In this document: piece by piece, positions 1 through 9,038 of the stretch
Position numbering within the stretch: position 1 is the stretch's first letter
Layout of the letters: each line of letters starts with the position of its first letter
NCBI RefSeq assembly: GCF_030056705.1
Contig: NZ_JASHIC010000009.1
Coordinates: 124,001 to 188,000 of the forward strand
DNA: 64,000 nucleotides
Origin: Flectobacillus longus
GTDB lineage: Bacteria; Bacteroidota; Bacteroidia; Cytophagales; Spirosomataceae
Direction of reading: 5' to 3'
Notes under the pieces: generated by a model
The model's input: only the letters and a program-made list of their open reading frames with translations
Told to the model about the DNA's origin: nothing
Databases searched by the model: none
Translations under genes and position numbers: made by a program

Positions 1-2426
1 ATTTTGACTAATTGTAAAGCGTGCTCGCCCTCATGAAATCTTGCCCAGAAATTAATTTTCCAAGCCAAACTCCAACCTGTACCTTCGTCACCACGATAAA
101 TAAGTGATTGTCGAGCGGCTTTCATCATCGTTGAATCGATGTCCCAACCAATATCATGTCCTGGGTGTACGCCCCAAAGATGTGAAACATGGCGGTGATT
201 ATTTTTTGGATCGTCCAAATCTTGTAGCCATTCCTGCAATTGCCCATGCTTACCAATTTGATTGGGGGCTATTTGTTTGTATTGTCGACTCAGTGTATCA
301 GCAAAGGCTTTGTCTATCCCTAAAATTTGCGAGGCTTTAATCGTATTTTTATATAACTCTCTGATAATCTGATGATCCATGCTCGGTCCAGCTACCAATC
401 CACCTTGTTCTGGTGAATTAGAAGGCGTACTGATAAGCCAACCTGTTTTAGGATCTTTTACCAAAAAGTCTACAAAAAATTCTGAAGCCGATTTCATGAT
501 AGGATAAGCCGTTTTTCTTAAAAACTCTTTATCCTGCGTGTACTGATAATGTTCCCACAAATGCTGACTCAACCATCCTGCACCACTCACCCAAATACCG
601 TGGTTTGAGGCATTGATAGGGGCTGTTCCTCGCCATAAATCTGTATTGTGATGAACCACCCACCCACGGGCATTGTAGTAATTTTTTGCCGTAATTTTAC
701 CAGCTTTATACAAATCTGTAATCATTTGTATAAGAGGCTGTTGAGTAGGAATAAGATTCAAAACACCTGCAGGCCAATAGTTCATTTCGGCATTGATATT
801 GGTAGTGTATTTGCTTCCCCAAGGTGGAGCCAACAAATCATTCCAAATACCTTGTAAGTTAGAAGGTTGTGTTCCTGCACGTGAAGCTGAAATCAATAAA
901 TAGCGTCCGTATTGTACATATAATGCTGCGAAAGATGGGTCATTGTCTTTGCCAAAATTCGCTAAACGAACATCCGTAGGTAAATGACTTTTGGCATCCT
1001 GACCTAACTCGATGGTAAAACGTTTGTAATATTTTTGATACTCTGCTTGATGTGCCTTTCGAATTTGCTCGTAAGATATTCCTTTTAGTTTGCTAAAAAC
1101 TTCCTCGCAACGTTTTTGAGGGTTTCCTGAAATATTTTGATAATTGATAAAATTGGTGGCAGCGGTCAAACAAAAAACGACTTCATCTGCTCCTTTAATG
1201 ACGATTTTGCCTGCTTGCTCCTCTACAGAGCCATTTTTTTGCTGGATCTGTAAATAGGCTTTTCCAAATAAGGCGCCATTTCGAACCTTGACCGACAACT
1301 CCCAAGTATTGTTACCGAGAGATTTAAAACTATAGTTTTTATGTGGGCTAGTCAAAAAACTCTCTAAGTTGATTTGATGAGCTTTGTTGGCAGAAAGCCT
1401 CACCGCTAGTACCTGATGAGGTTGACTTACCAGATACTCTCTTTTGAAAACTACATTGTCAACAGAATATTCAGTTTGTGATTCGGCAGTCGCTAAATTA
1501 AGAGAGCGACGGTAGTTTTGATATTCTTTTCCATGCAGAAGATTGATATACAAATCACCAAATGGTTGGTAATCTGCTTGATATTTGCCTACTGCTGGCG
1601 CTTCATCGCTTTGAATAAAGTATTTCCATTGACCATTCAAAGAGATTTTTTTATCCTCTTGATCCACAGGATATATACCAATATGGCGAGAAGTATCTTT
1701 GTAGCCTGCTATACCTCCTTTATCGGAAAAGTTCAATACTTGGATAGCTATCAAGTTTTTTCCTACGTGTAAAGTATTGGCAGGAATTTGATATTTACGC
1801 CCTTCAGTATGCTGTGAACTACCAATCAACTTTCCGTTGATATAGGTATAATCATAATCTCGGATACGATTCAAATCCAATACGAGCGTTTGATTTTCCC
1901 AACCTGCTGGAATATCAATCGTTGTTCTAAACCAAACAGCTCCATCGAGCCCCTCATAGCCGACCGCTTCCCAACCTTCATAGGATGGCACAGTCATCGT
2001 TTTCCATGAAGAGTCATCAAAGTTTATTTGTGAAGGATTTCCAGATATTCCTTTCAAAGCCAACATCTCTGCAATCCAAGTTTCTCGCTTGCCTTCATTG
2101 CTTTTGAGCCCCATGAACTGCTTTTCGGCTAAAGCCTCTGCTTCTTTTTGTTTTCCTTCTTGTAATAACTGACGAATTTGCCCCAAATATTGATAGGCAT
2201 CTTTTCGATTATACTCACGAGGTTCTCCAGTCCAAAGTGTTTCTTCATTGAATTGAATATGCTCTTGTGATGGATTTGCAAAAACCATTGCTCCAATACG
2301 CCCATTTCCCATTGGTAAAGCATCTGTCCATTTCTGAGCAGGCTTATCGTACCATAATTGATAATTTTGAGCACTAAGAATATGGGCAAAAAATAAACCC
2401 AAAAGCAAAAAAGGGAGTTTTTTCAT
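1..2426 (-). CDS. GH95 family glycoside hydrolase (alpha-L-fucosidase/galactosidase type), C-terminus beyond the window
   Basis: The reading frame starts at the ATG at 2426 and stays open to the left edge (about 808 residues), so the C-terminal part is missing. A signal peptide (MKKLPFLLLGLFFAHILSAQ) is followed by the GH95 N-terminal signature LPMGNGRIGAMVFANP. Later come GTQPSNLQGIWN (~525), STPSNSPEQG (~665) and, near the edge, GWSLAWKINFWARF; all are typical of the GH95 (alpha/alpha)6 catalytic domain. Between roughly residues 90 and 215 lies an extra beta-sandwich segment resembling a GH2-type sugar-binding domain, with runs such as GAVWFRTTIDIP and YTYINGKLIGSS. GH95 enzymes remove alpha-L-fucose or alpha-L-galactose from plant or host glycans; the choice cannot be made here. 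Export to the periplasm or surface is expected. It lies 31 bp downstream of the symporter gene and is probably co-transcribed. The family call is firm; the substrate is inference. Confidence 0.88.
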   Translation of the reverse strand, partial: MKKLPFLLLGLFFAHILSAQNYQLWYDKPAQKWTDALPMGNGRIGAMVFANPSQEHIQFNEETLWTGEPREYNRKDAYQYLGQIRQLLQEGKQKEAEALAEKQFMGLKSNEGKRETWIAEMLALKGISGNPSQINFDDSSWKTMTVPSYEGWEAVGYEGLDGAVWFRTTIDIPAGWENQTLVLDLNRIRDYDYTYINGKLIGSSQHTEGRKYQIPANTLHVGKNLIAIQVLNFSDKGGIAGYKDTSRHIGIYPVDQEDKKISLNGQWKYFIQSDEAPAVGKYQADYQPFGDLYINLLHGKEYQNYRRSLNLATAESQTEYSVDNVVFKREYLVSQPHQVLAVRLSANKAHQINLESFLTSPHKNYSFKSLGNNTWELSVKVRNGALFGKAYLQIQQKNGSVEEQAGKIVIKGADEVVFCLTAATNFINYQNISGNPQKRCEEVFSKLKGISYEQIRKAHQAEYQKYYKRFTIELGQDAKSHLPTDVRLANFGKDNDPSFAALYVQYGRYLLISASRAGTQPSNLQGIWNDLLAPPWGSKYTTNINAEMNYWPAGVLNLIPTQQPLIQMITDLYKAGKITAKNYYNARGWVVHHNTDLWRGTAPINASNHGIWVSGAGWLSQHLWEHYQYTQDKEFLRKTAYPIMKSASEFFVDFLVKDPKTGWLISTPSNSPEQGGLVAGPSMDHQIIRELYKNTIKASQILGIDKAFADTLSRQYKQIAPNQIGKHGQLQEWLQDLDDPKNNHRHVSHLWGVHPGHDIGWDIDSTMMKAARQSLIYRGDEGTGWSLAWKINFWARFHEGEHALQLVK

Positions 2427-2457
2427 AAGCTTTAAGTTTAGAAAATTGATTATGGTA

Positions 2458-4008
2458 TTATTTTTTCTTTCTATCCTCAAACCAACCTTTGAGCAATAAA
2501 TTTCTATCACAATTAGGTGCTGGAAAAAATAGACTTGCTACATATCCTACTACTATCACAATCAGGTGACTATAAACGCCCAACATGAGTTTATGGTGTG
2601 GGAAATTGTATGCTCCCAAATCTAATAGTAATGATTTTTGGTCACCTAATCCAATTTGAGTAGATGTCAAAAAAGCGTAGGCAGTAAAGAGAATACAGAC
2701 AAAAATACCAATATTTACTCCTTGTGTATTGGCACGGCTGCTGAGTAAGCCTAACAAGAAAATACCAACAATTCCTCCTGAAAATATCGCATAAAGTGTG
2801 AATACAATTCCAAGCACGCCTTCGCTACCAGTGCTCAGATATAGAGCGCCAATAAGAAGGGTAATGACACCTGAAAGAACGACAATCCATTTACTGGCTT
2901 TCAAATAACTTTCATCGCTTTGGTTGGGACGCAATACTTTATAATAATCTTCTACGCCCACGGCAGCCAATGAATTTAGGTCGGCACTTAAGCTACAAAT
3001 CGCCGCTGATATTAGGGCAGAAAGAATAAAACCTACCACGCCAGTTGGTAATTGAGTCATCATGAAATAAGGAAATACAGCGTCGGCTTGTACCTTTTCA
3101 GGAAGTGGATTTTGTTGGTAAAATACAAAAAGTAGCGTTCCAATAAACATAAACATCATCCAAACAGGTACGGTTAAGAAAATACCCATAAGTGAGGCTC
3201 TGATAGCTTGACGGTCTGTTTTGGCGGTTAGATATCGCTGAACAACAGTTTGGTCTGTTCCATATTTTTGAATAGCATAAAAACTTCCATTGATTACCAT
3301 CACGATAAAAGTCAATTTGCTTAAATCTAGTTCATAAGGTCCAAAGCCTGTGTGACCTTTGCTAGAGGCAATTTGCCATGCTTCCGAAAAACCACCTTTG
3401 ATAGAATATAATAAAACGACTAGACAGGTAATACCACTTGCCAAAAGCATAAAACCTTGGAATACGTCGAGCCAAATAACGGCCTCTATACCACCTTTGA
3501 GATTGACCAAAATGATAATTCCGCCAATCACTAGCATGATTAGTAAAGGAGATTGTCCAGTAAGATTGCCCAATGCAATTGCCATCAGGAACAATACCGT
3601 TCCCATACCCGAAAATTGACGAAGGATAAATGAAGAGGAGCTATAATAACGAGCAAAGCGTCCGAAGCGTTTCTCGAAATACTCATAGGTACTGAGTCCA
3701 ATGACTTTTCTGAAAATAGGCACGATAAACCATATTGTTCCTAGTAAAACAATGGGAACCATCAAGCCTTGTACCAATAAAATCCAGTTGGAAGAATAAC
3801 CTTCACCAGGGTATCCCAAAAAAGTTACACTACTGATAAGAGTAGCCAACAAGGACATACCAATGGCCCAAGAAGGTACTTTACCTTTCGCAAGAAAATA
3901 GTTTTGAGTTGTTTTTTGTTTGTTGGCGAAAATAAAACCGAAGTATAACGTCAATCCTAAAAAAAACAAAATAATGCCATAATCAATGGCATGTAATGTA
4001 TGGTTCAT
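2458..4008 (-). CDS. Sodium/solute symporter (SSS family), 516 aa
   Basis: This is a polytopic inner-membrane protein with about 13 hydrophobic segments. SSS-family signatures are visible: LKGGIEAVIWLDVFQGFML in the middle, and KYGTDQTVVQRYLTAK following a membrane segment. SSS proteins import sugars, sialic acid, organic acids or vitamins with Na+. The frame extends upstream to 4062, but those extra codons overlap the kinase gene; the ATG at 4008 (MNHTLHAIDYG) lies 20 bp after the kinase stop and places the first membrane helix correctly. It sits between an acid-sugar kinase and GH95, so its cargo is probably an acid sugar or a monosaccharide released by this locus. The substrate cannot be read from the sequence. 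Confidence 0.88.
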   Translation of the reverse strand: MNHTLHAIDYGIILFFLGLTLYFGFIFANKQKTTQNYFLAKGKVPSWAIGMSLLATLISSVTFLGYPGEGYSSNWILLVQGLMVPIVLLGTIWFIVPIFRKVIGLSTYEYFEKRFGRFARYYSSSSFILRQFSGMGTVLFLMAIALGNLTGQSPLLIMLVIGGIIILVNLKGGIEAVIWLDVFQGFMLLASGITCLVVLLYSIKGGFSEAWQIASSKGHTGFGPYELDLSKLTFIVMVINGSFYAIQKYGTDQTVVQRYLTAKTDRQAIRASLMGIFLTVPVWMMFMFIGTLLFVFYQQNPLPEKVQADAVFPYFMMTQLPTGVVGFILSALISAAICSLSADLNSLAAVGVEDYYKVLRPNQSDESYLKASKWIVVLSGVITLLIGALYLSTGSEGVLGIVFTLYAIFSGGIVGIFLLGLLSSRANTQGVNIGIFVCILFTAYAFLTSTQIGLGDQKSLLLDLGAYNFPHHKLMLGVYSHLIVIVVGYVASLFFPAPNCDRNLLLKGWFEDRKKK

Positions 4009-4028
4009 GGGTTGGTGATAAAGATTTT

Positions 4029-5195
4029 CTACAGTTGAGCATACGTCACGGCTGGTGGCCATGCGTAACTTCCTGGTTTGAGTGTTAAATAGGTACTCGG
4101 ACGTTCGAGGCTTTGCATACGAATGACTCCTTGAGCAAATTCTTCGGTGGGAAGAAAGTTCTGTAATGGAATCTCTGCTAAAATTGCGGCTGACGTAGCA
4201 CCTCCTTCGATGAGTATTTCTGCTAAATGTACTTGATTCAATACTTTTTTGACAACTTTAGCCATTAATTTAGCTAGTTCAGCAGGAGATATTTTGGTCG
4301 TATCCAACTGTTTTTGAATAGCCATAACAACTACCTGATGTTGACTAAAGCATTGTACGATTTCGCTCGCCCAACGGTTTAATGATTGATTAAGTTCTTT
4401 TAAATCAACAGGTTGTCTGGTTGTCTCCTTGGGTAAATAGCAAACGCCACCTTGTTGATTGGCATACTTTTGTATTTTTTCAACGCTATCACTAAAAGTT
4501 GTTCCACTCACATAAAGACATTTCTGAGCAGTATTGTTCTTTGAAAAGACCTTCGAAATAGATTTATACCCTAAATTTGATAGAATTGAGGCGAAAAACT
4601 CAGCTCCGCCGACCAACAGGTCAATTTGTGCAAATTGTGCTGCCCATTGCTGTAAATCTTCTTTTTGAGTAACCTCAGCAATAATTGTACCTCGTAATGG
4701 TAACAAAGGTTGCGCTAATATTTGTATGTTATCAGTTGGCTTGGCACGAAGCATATTCATTACTTCACTATCCTGAATCGGGAACTCTGGGTCATGCGCA
4801 AACGCCGTTTCATGTGCTAATTTATCACCTATATAATATTTTCCATCCTGTATTCTCCGCCCCATGGATGGATTGGTAGGAATAATTAAGCAATTTTTTT
4901 GACCAAGAGAATGTTGAATAGTCTTAATTTCTGCCAAAACATGACCACGAAGCACTGAATCTATTTTTTTATAAATCAAACTAGGCTTAAACTGTTGACT
5001 GGTTTGAATTAAATACTCAACCTTGGCAATTGCCTGATTTTCAGTTAGCGAACGAGTATCTGCTGAAATGACTAACAAATCCTCTGTTGCTTCTTGAATA
5101 ATTTCTGTACAAACTCTTACTTTGAGCCCATATCTCAACCCAATCCCAGCTATTTCGGCTGCACCAGTGAGGTCGTCAGCAATGACAAGAATCAT
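4029..5195 (-). CDS. Four-carbon acid sugar kinase family protein (DUF1537; DtnK/OtnK-like)
   Basis: The 388-residue protein opens with MILVIADDLTGAAEIAG, the hallmark N-terminus of the DUF1537 kinases, which carries the sugar-acid-binding Asp pair. The second domain has IEGGATSAAIL and ends with LKPGSYAWP, the nucleotide-binding C-terminal motifs of the family. Characterised members phosphorylate D-threonate, L-threonate, D-erythronate or related acids at C4 with ATP. The next gene upstream encodes a PdxA2-type dehydrogenase, the usual partner that oxidises and decarboxylates the 4-phosphate to dihydroxyacetone phosphate. Family and pairing are established knowledge; the precise acid is unknown. 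The protein is somewhat shorter than typical (~420 aa) but both domains are present. Cytoplasmic. Confidence 0.88.
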   Translation of the reverse strand: MILVIADDLTGAAEIAGIGLRYGLKVRVCTEIIQEATEDLLVISADTRSLTENQAIAKVEYLIQTSQQFKPSLIYKKIDSVLRGHVLAEIKTIQHSLGQKNCLIIPTNPSMGRRIQDGKYYIGDKLAHETAFAHDPEFPIQDSEVMNMLRAKPTDNIQILAQPLLPLRGTIIAEVTQKEDLQQWAAQFAQIDLLVGGAEFFASILSNLGYKSISKVFSKNNTAQKCLYVSGTTFSDSVEKIQKYANQQGGVCYLPKETTRQPVDLKELNQSLNRWASEIVQCFSQHQVVVMAIQKQLDTTKISPAELAKLMAKVVKKVLNQVHLAEILIEGGATSAAILAEIPLQNFLPTEEFAQGVIRMQSLERPSTYLTLKPGSYAWPPAVTYAQL

Positions 5196-5203
5196 AGTTA
5201 GAA

Positions 5204-5300
5204 AATTAGGACTGTACGAAGGATTTCCAACTATTTCAGATCTGGGATTTTTGATTTCGGAAATAAAGTAAAATACCTTTATTTTTTACAAAAAATAGAA
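5204..5300. repeat. Intergenic repeat copy 1 (22-bp inverted partner plus ~60-bp direct repeat)
   Basis: Positions 5204-5225 (AATTAGGACTGTACGAAGGA...) occur as an inverted copy at 7833-7854. Positions 5237-5300 (from CAGATCTGGGATTTTTGATT on) occur in the same orientation at 7722-7779, nearly identical apart from a short indel. This lies just upstream of the kinase start codon. Confidence 0.8.
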
Positions 5301-5416
5301 GCTTATGCTTCTTAAACCCAACATCGTTCTTACAATCTTTCGTACAATACTATTAGAAAATGAATAAAAGTGATAGAGTGACAGAGGAAAAACTTTGTGC
5401 CTTTGTCCCTTATGTT

Positions 5417-6445
5417 TTACTTATTCTTACTCAATTGAATAGCACTTTCAATAGCTAATGCCATAGCGTCAGGACTAGCAATGCCTTTTCCTGCAATTTC
5501 AAAAGCTGTTCCGTGGTCAACAGATGTACGAATAATGGGTAAACCTAGTGTGATATTTACGCCTTTTACACTATCCATTTGACCTTTTTCGGCATTCCAT
5601 CTAAAACCAGTTAGTTTGAAAGGAATATGTCCTTGGTCGTGATACATTGCTACTACCCCACCATAATAACCTGTAGCTGCTTTGGCAAATAAAGTATCTG
5701 GCGGAACAGGACCTTCTACTTCATAGCCCAAACGCAAAGCTTCTTCTACTGCTGGCGCAATGTCTTCAGCTTCTTCGGTACCAAACAAACCAGAATCGCC
5801 AGCGTGAGGATTTAGACCTGCAATACCGATACGCATATTGGTTTCGCCCAAACGTTTCATACCTGTATGTAGCAATTCTGTTACTTGTAGAATGCGTTCT
5901 TTTTTCACCAAATCACAAGCTTGACGCAACGATACGTGCGTGGATACGTGGATTACTTTTAGTTTATCTTCAACCAAAAGCATGGCATATTTTTTTGTAT
6001 TGGTGTAATGCGCATAAATTTCGGTATGTCCCGCAAAATGATGACCAGCCTCGTTGATAGACTTTTTGTTGATAGGACCAGTAACAGTCGCATTGATTTC
6101 ATTGGCTAAGGCTAATTCAATAACCGTTTTTACGGCTTGAAAAGAAGCTTCACCACACATAGCCGAAATTTCGCCAAAACGCAAGGTATCCATATCCACA
6201 TTGTTTAGGTCATAGACATCAATTTGTCCAAACTGAAACTGCGCATCTTTTATCGATTTAATAGGGTTAATCGAGGCTTTGAGACCTAATAATTGAATGA
6301 TATGGCTAAAAACCTTGGCGCTACCCACCAATAGTGGGCGACAAGTTTGATAAATATTTTGATCTAATAAGGCTTTTATGGCGATTTCGGGGCCAATACT
6401 GGCTGGATCCCCCATGGTGATTCCGATAATTGGTAATGATGACAT
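5417..6445 (-). CDS. pdxA2: PdxA family dehydrogenase (PdxA2-like, four-carbon acid-sugar 4-phosphate dehydrogenase)
   Basis: The 342-residue protein has the PdxA fold signatures: GITMGDPASIGPEIA at the N-terminus, GPINKKSINEAGHHFAGHTE, then MYHDQGHIPFKL and the C-terminal TSVDHGTAFEIAGKGIA. The conserved His residues in AGHTE, HDQGH and DHG bind the divalent metal. True PdxA acts on 4-phosphohydroxy-L-threonine in vitamin B6 synthesis. PdxA2 enzymes genetically linked to DUF1537 kinases act on D-threonate or D-erythronate 4-phosphate and give dihydroxyacetone phosphate. The kinase gene follows within 222 bp on the same strand, so the catabolic PdxA2 role is preferred. A B6 role cannot be excluded from sequence alone. 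Cytoplasmic, NAD-dependent by family. Confidence 0.85.
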   Translation of the reverse strand: MSSLPIIGITMGDPASIGPEIAIKALLDQNIYQTCRPLLVGSAKVFSHIIQLLGLKASINPIKSIKDAQFQFGQIDVYDLNNVDMDTLRFGEISAMCGEASFQAVKTVIELALANEINATVTGPINKKSINEAGHHFAGHTEIYAHYTNTKKYAMLLVEDKLKVIHVSTHVSLRQACDLVKKERILQVTELLHTGMKRLGETNMRIGIAGLNPHAGDSGLFGTEEAEDIAPAVEEALRLGYEVEGPVPPDTLFAKAATGYYGGVVAMYHDQGHIPFKLTGFRWNAEKGQMDSVKGVNITLGLPIIRTSVDHGTAFEIAGKGIASPDAMALAIESAIQLSKNK

Positions 6446-6728
6446 AAGTACTAATGCAGAATTTTTAATGTTGAATTATGAATGAGTGAATGGTGAATTA
6501 AAGGTTTTATAATCAATTATTTATATGATAGTTTAATCAAATTCTATTTTTCAAAATAACATGAGTTAATGAGTCAATATGTTTGATTATTCATGGATAA
6601 GTGATTTATTATCAATCTATTAAGACTTTAATTTTGCCTGCAATAGGCTCAAAGCTTTATGAAGTAAGCTAAAAGTTGAAAAGTGTTATACATAAAAAAA
6701 TGTAAACTTTTTTGCCTAAAGTATGTAT

Positions 6729-7649
6729 CTATTCTGACAATGCTAAACTTTCGAGTGCTTGTGCGTAAGCTTCTTGCAATCTTAATAAATCTTCCTGTGA
6801 TGAACCTTGTAGTGGTGGCATCACAATTGGCTGACACAGTTGATGTGTTGACATTAATACTTTTAAAGCCCAAAGAGATTCGCCAAGTGTACGACTTTTT
6901 TGATACAAACTTCCATACAAATCAGAAAGCTCTTGCATACGAAGGGCTTTGTTAGTATCATTTTGAATAACAGCCTCTTGCATTTCGTGATAAATGCTTG
7001 GAATAAAATTTCCTGTACTTGGAATAATGCCATCACTCCCTAATAACATGGCTTCAGCCGATTTGGCTGCCCATCCCATAAAATGACTAAAGTCTTCTCT
7101 GTGACGCCATAAGTTAAGTGATTCATGAAGGCGTTCGATATTTCTTTCAGAGTCTTTTAAGCCAATAATATTGCTATGATAGCTCAATTCATCGATAATT
7201 TTTAGAGGAACAGAACTATGCGTGGTGGCAGGAATATTATAAATAATCAATGGCAAAGGAATGGCATCTGCCAATTGTTCAAAATAGCGCTTTATCTGAC
7301 TCTCGGTCAGCGCATAATAAGAGGGCAAAGTTGCAGCTACAACATCTACGCCCGCCTGCTCGCTAATTTTGGTTAGCTTGATAGATTCTTCAAGGCAATT
7401 AGAGGCAATACCAGCATACAAGATTGTACCCTTTTGTTTATTTTTTCCGGCTTGTCTCACATAATCTGCCTTTAATTCAAAGGGTAAAGATGCCGACTCT
7501 CCAGTGGTTCCAAGAATAAAGGGTAAAACATGATTACGATAGAAATTATCGAACATACTTTCGACGGCACCATGATCCAACTGAAAATTTTCAGTTAGAG
7601 GCGTTACCGCTGGTACCACTATTCCGCTATATTTTTTTTGAATACTCAT
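6729..7649 (-). CDS. Dihydrodipicolinate synthase/N-acetylneuraminate lyase family aldolase
   Basis: The 306-residue protein is a full-length class I (Schiff-base) aldolase of the DapA/NanA superfamily. It has the GTTGES loop (47-52), catalytic Tyr137 in IIYNIPATTHS and Schiff-base Lys165 in IIGLKDSERN. Family members cleave or condense 2-keto acids: sialic acid, 2-keto-3-deoxy sugar acids, or dihydrodipicolinate. It sits between an iron-type alcohol dehydrogenase and PdxA2 and downstream of a sialidase-like gene. Catabolic cleavage of a 2-keto-3-deoxy sugar acid or of sialic acid is therefore more likely than lysine biosynthesis. The substrate is inference. The start ATG at 7649 is the natural one. 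Confidence 0.83.
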   Translation of the reverse strand: MSIQKKYSGIVVPAVTPLTENFQLDHGAVESMFDNFYRNHVLPFILGTTGESASLPFELKADYVRQAGKNKQKGTILYAGIASNCLEESIKLTKISEQAGVDVVAATLPSYYALTESQIKRYFEQLADAIPLPLIIYNIPATTHSSVPLKIIDELSYHSNIIGLKDSERNIERLHESLNLWRHREDFSHFMGWAAKSAEAMLLGSDGIIPSTGNFIPSIYHEMQEAVIQNDTNKALRMQELSDLYGSLYQKSRTLGESLWALKVLMSTHQLCQPIVMPPLQGSSQEDLLRLQEAYAQALESLALSE

Positions 7650-7721
7650 GGGGTAGTTTATATCGTGTTCATCGAGAACAGTTGATTTAAGGATTTATGA
7701 TTGGGAGATTTTCAAGCTATT

Positions 7722-7854
7722 GCAGATTTGGGATTTTTGATTTCGGAAATACAATACCTTTATTTTTTACAAAAAATAGTAGATTACACTTCCGAAATCC
7801 AACTTCCGATATCCGAAATGGATAGGTATTATATTCCTTCGTACAGTCCTAATT
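7722..7854. repeat. Intergenic repeat copy 2 (direct repeat plus inverted 22-mer)
   Basis: Positions 7722-7779 match 5237-5300 directly, and 7833-7854 match 5204-5225 as an inverted copy. Between them lie several TTCCGAAAT/ATTTCGGAA motifs that can pair with one another. The two copies bracket the pdxA2-like and dapA-like genes. Confidence 0.8.
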
Positions 7855-7860
7855 AGGAGT

Positions 7861-9015
7861 TTAAAAGGCGGCTTCAAAAATTTGAATAGCGTCAGTCTCT
7901 TCTATTGGTCTTGGATTATTCTTTAATAACCGTTGAATTTTTAGGGCATCTTTCGCCATTTGCGGAATTTCTTCACGAGATACTCCTACTTCACGTAAGG
8001 TAGCAGGAATCCCACAAGCCTTGATAAGTTCTCGCACTTTGGCTACGCCCGATTTCGCCATTTCGAGGGTGTCAGTAATAGGCTCACAGCCAAGAGCTTC
8101 TGCCACTTTAGCATATCTTTCGGGAGCTGCCACAAGGTTATATTCCATTACAAAGGGTAGCAAAAGGGCATTTGACAAACCATGCGGTAAGTGATATAAA
8201 CTTCCCAATGGATAAGACAGTGCATGTACTCCAGCCGTGTTGACAGGACCTAAACAAAAACCTCCTAGCAAACTTCCCATGGCAACCTGTACACGTGCGT
8301 GCTCATTATTACCATTTTGTACAGCTTCGACAATATGTGCTCCAATCAACTTCATCCCTTCATAAGCATACATATCGATAAACAAATTGGCAAATTTGTT
8401 GGTATAGGCTTCCAAACAATGCGTAAGAGCGTCAAGCCCTGTGGCTGCTGTGATACCTGCTGGTACACTTACAGTTAACAAAGGGTCAGCATATACCGCA
8501 TCAGGAACTAGATAAGGGCTAATAATGCCTTTTTTCTGGTTATCGAGACTATCTACTAAAATAGCATTGGGTGAAACCTCACTTCCTGTTCCCGCTGTGG
8601 CTGGCGCACAAATGAGCTTTTTGGCTCTTTGTTTTAACAATCCAATACCAACATATTCTCTTAATTCTTGGGGATTGTCAAGCTGAGCAGCTACTAATTT
8701 GGCAATATCTAGCACACTTCCACCGCCAATACCAAGTACTACGTCGGGGTTGAATGGCTCTACTTTTTTCATTAATGTAAAAAAGTCTTCGAAAGTAGGT
8801 TCTTGAACAATACTAGTATCAATCTGTATTTCGATTTGTCGAGTTTTTATATCTGCTAAAAGCGGTTCTAAGGCTTTTAGAATAGGTTCTATTGTTACTA
8901 ATAAAACTTTTTGGGCATTGTATCCACTCAATTCATCGGCAATTTGGTTGATCACACCGCTACCAAACACCAATTTATTCGGGAAGTAAATACTTACATT
9001 TTGAAGCGTATTCAT
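7861..9015 (-). CDS. Iron-containing alcohol dehydrogenase family protein
   Basis: A 384-residue type III alcohol dehydrogenase. The N-terminal Rossmann-like domain has LGIGGGSVLD. The C-terminal helical domain carries the metal-binding region ATGLDALTHCLEAY and VHALSYPLGSLYHLPHG with the expected His residues. Family members reduce aldehydes such as lactaldehyde or oxidise polyols; the metal is Fe2+ or Zn2+. The frame extends upstream to 9096, overlapping the sialidase-like gene; the ATG at 9015 (MNTLQNVSIYFP) gives normal family length and leaves 23 bp between genes. In this locus it may reduce lactaldehyde from rhamnose or fucose breakdown, or oxidise an intermediate of the acid-sugar route. 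Both are inference. Confidence 0.87.
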   Translation of the reverse strand: MNTLQNVSIYFPNKLVFGSGVINQIADELSGYNAQKVLLVTIEPILKALEPLLADIKTRQIEIQIDTSIVQEPTFEDFFTLMKKVEPFNPDVVLGIGGGSVLDIAKLVAAQLDNPQELREYVGIGLLKQRAKKLICAPATAGTGSEVSPNAILVDSLDNQKKGIISPYLVPDAVYADPLLTVSVPAGITAATGLDALTHCLEAYTNKFANLFIDMYAYEGMKLIGAHIVEAVQNGNNEHARVQVAMGSLLGGFCLGPVNTAGVHALSYPLGSLYHLPHGLSNALLLPFVMEYNLVAAPERYAKVAEALGCEPITDTLEMAKSGVAKVRELIKACGIPATLREVGVSREEIPQMAKDALKIQRLLKNNPRPIEETDAIQIFEAAF

Positions 9016-9038
9016 ATTAATTAAGGTATTTCTGAGGA

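Noticed and set aside
5417-6445. Vitamin B6 biosynthesis gene pdxA
   Set aside because: Pairing with a DUF1537 kinase and absence of other B6 genes favour the catabolic PdxA2 role, though sequence alone does not exclude it.
6649-6955. Small frames at the 3' end of the aldolase gene
   Set aside because: They overlap the well-supported aldolase frame and show no family signature.
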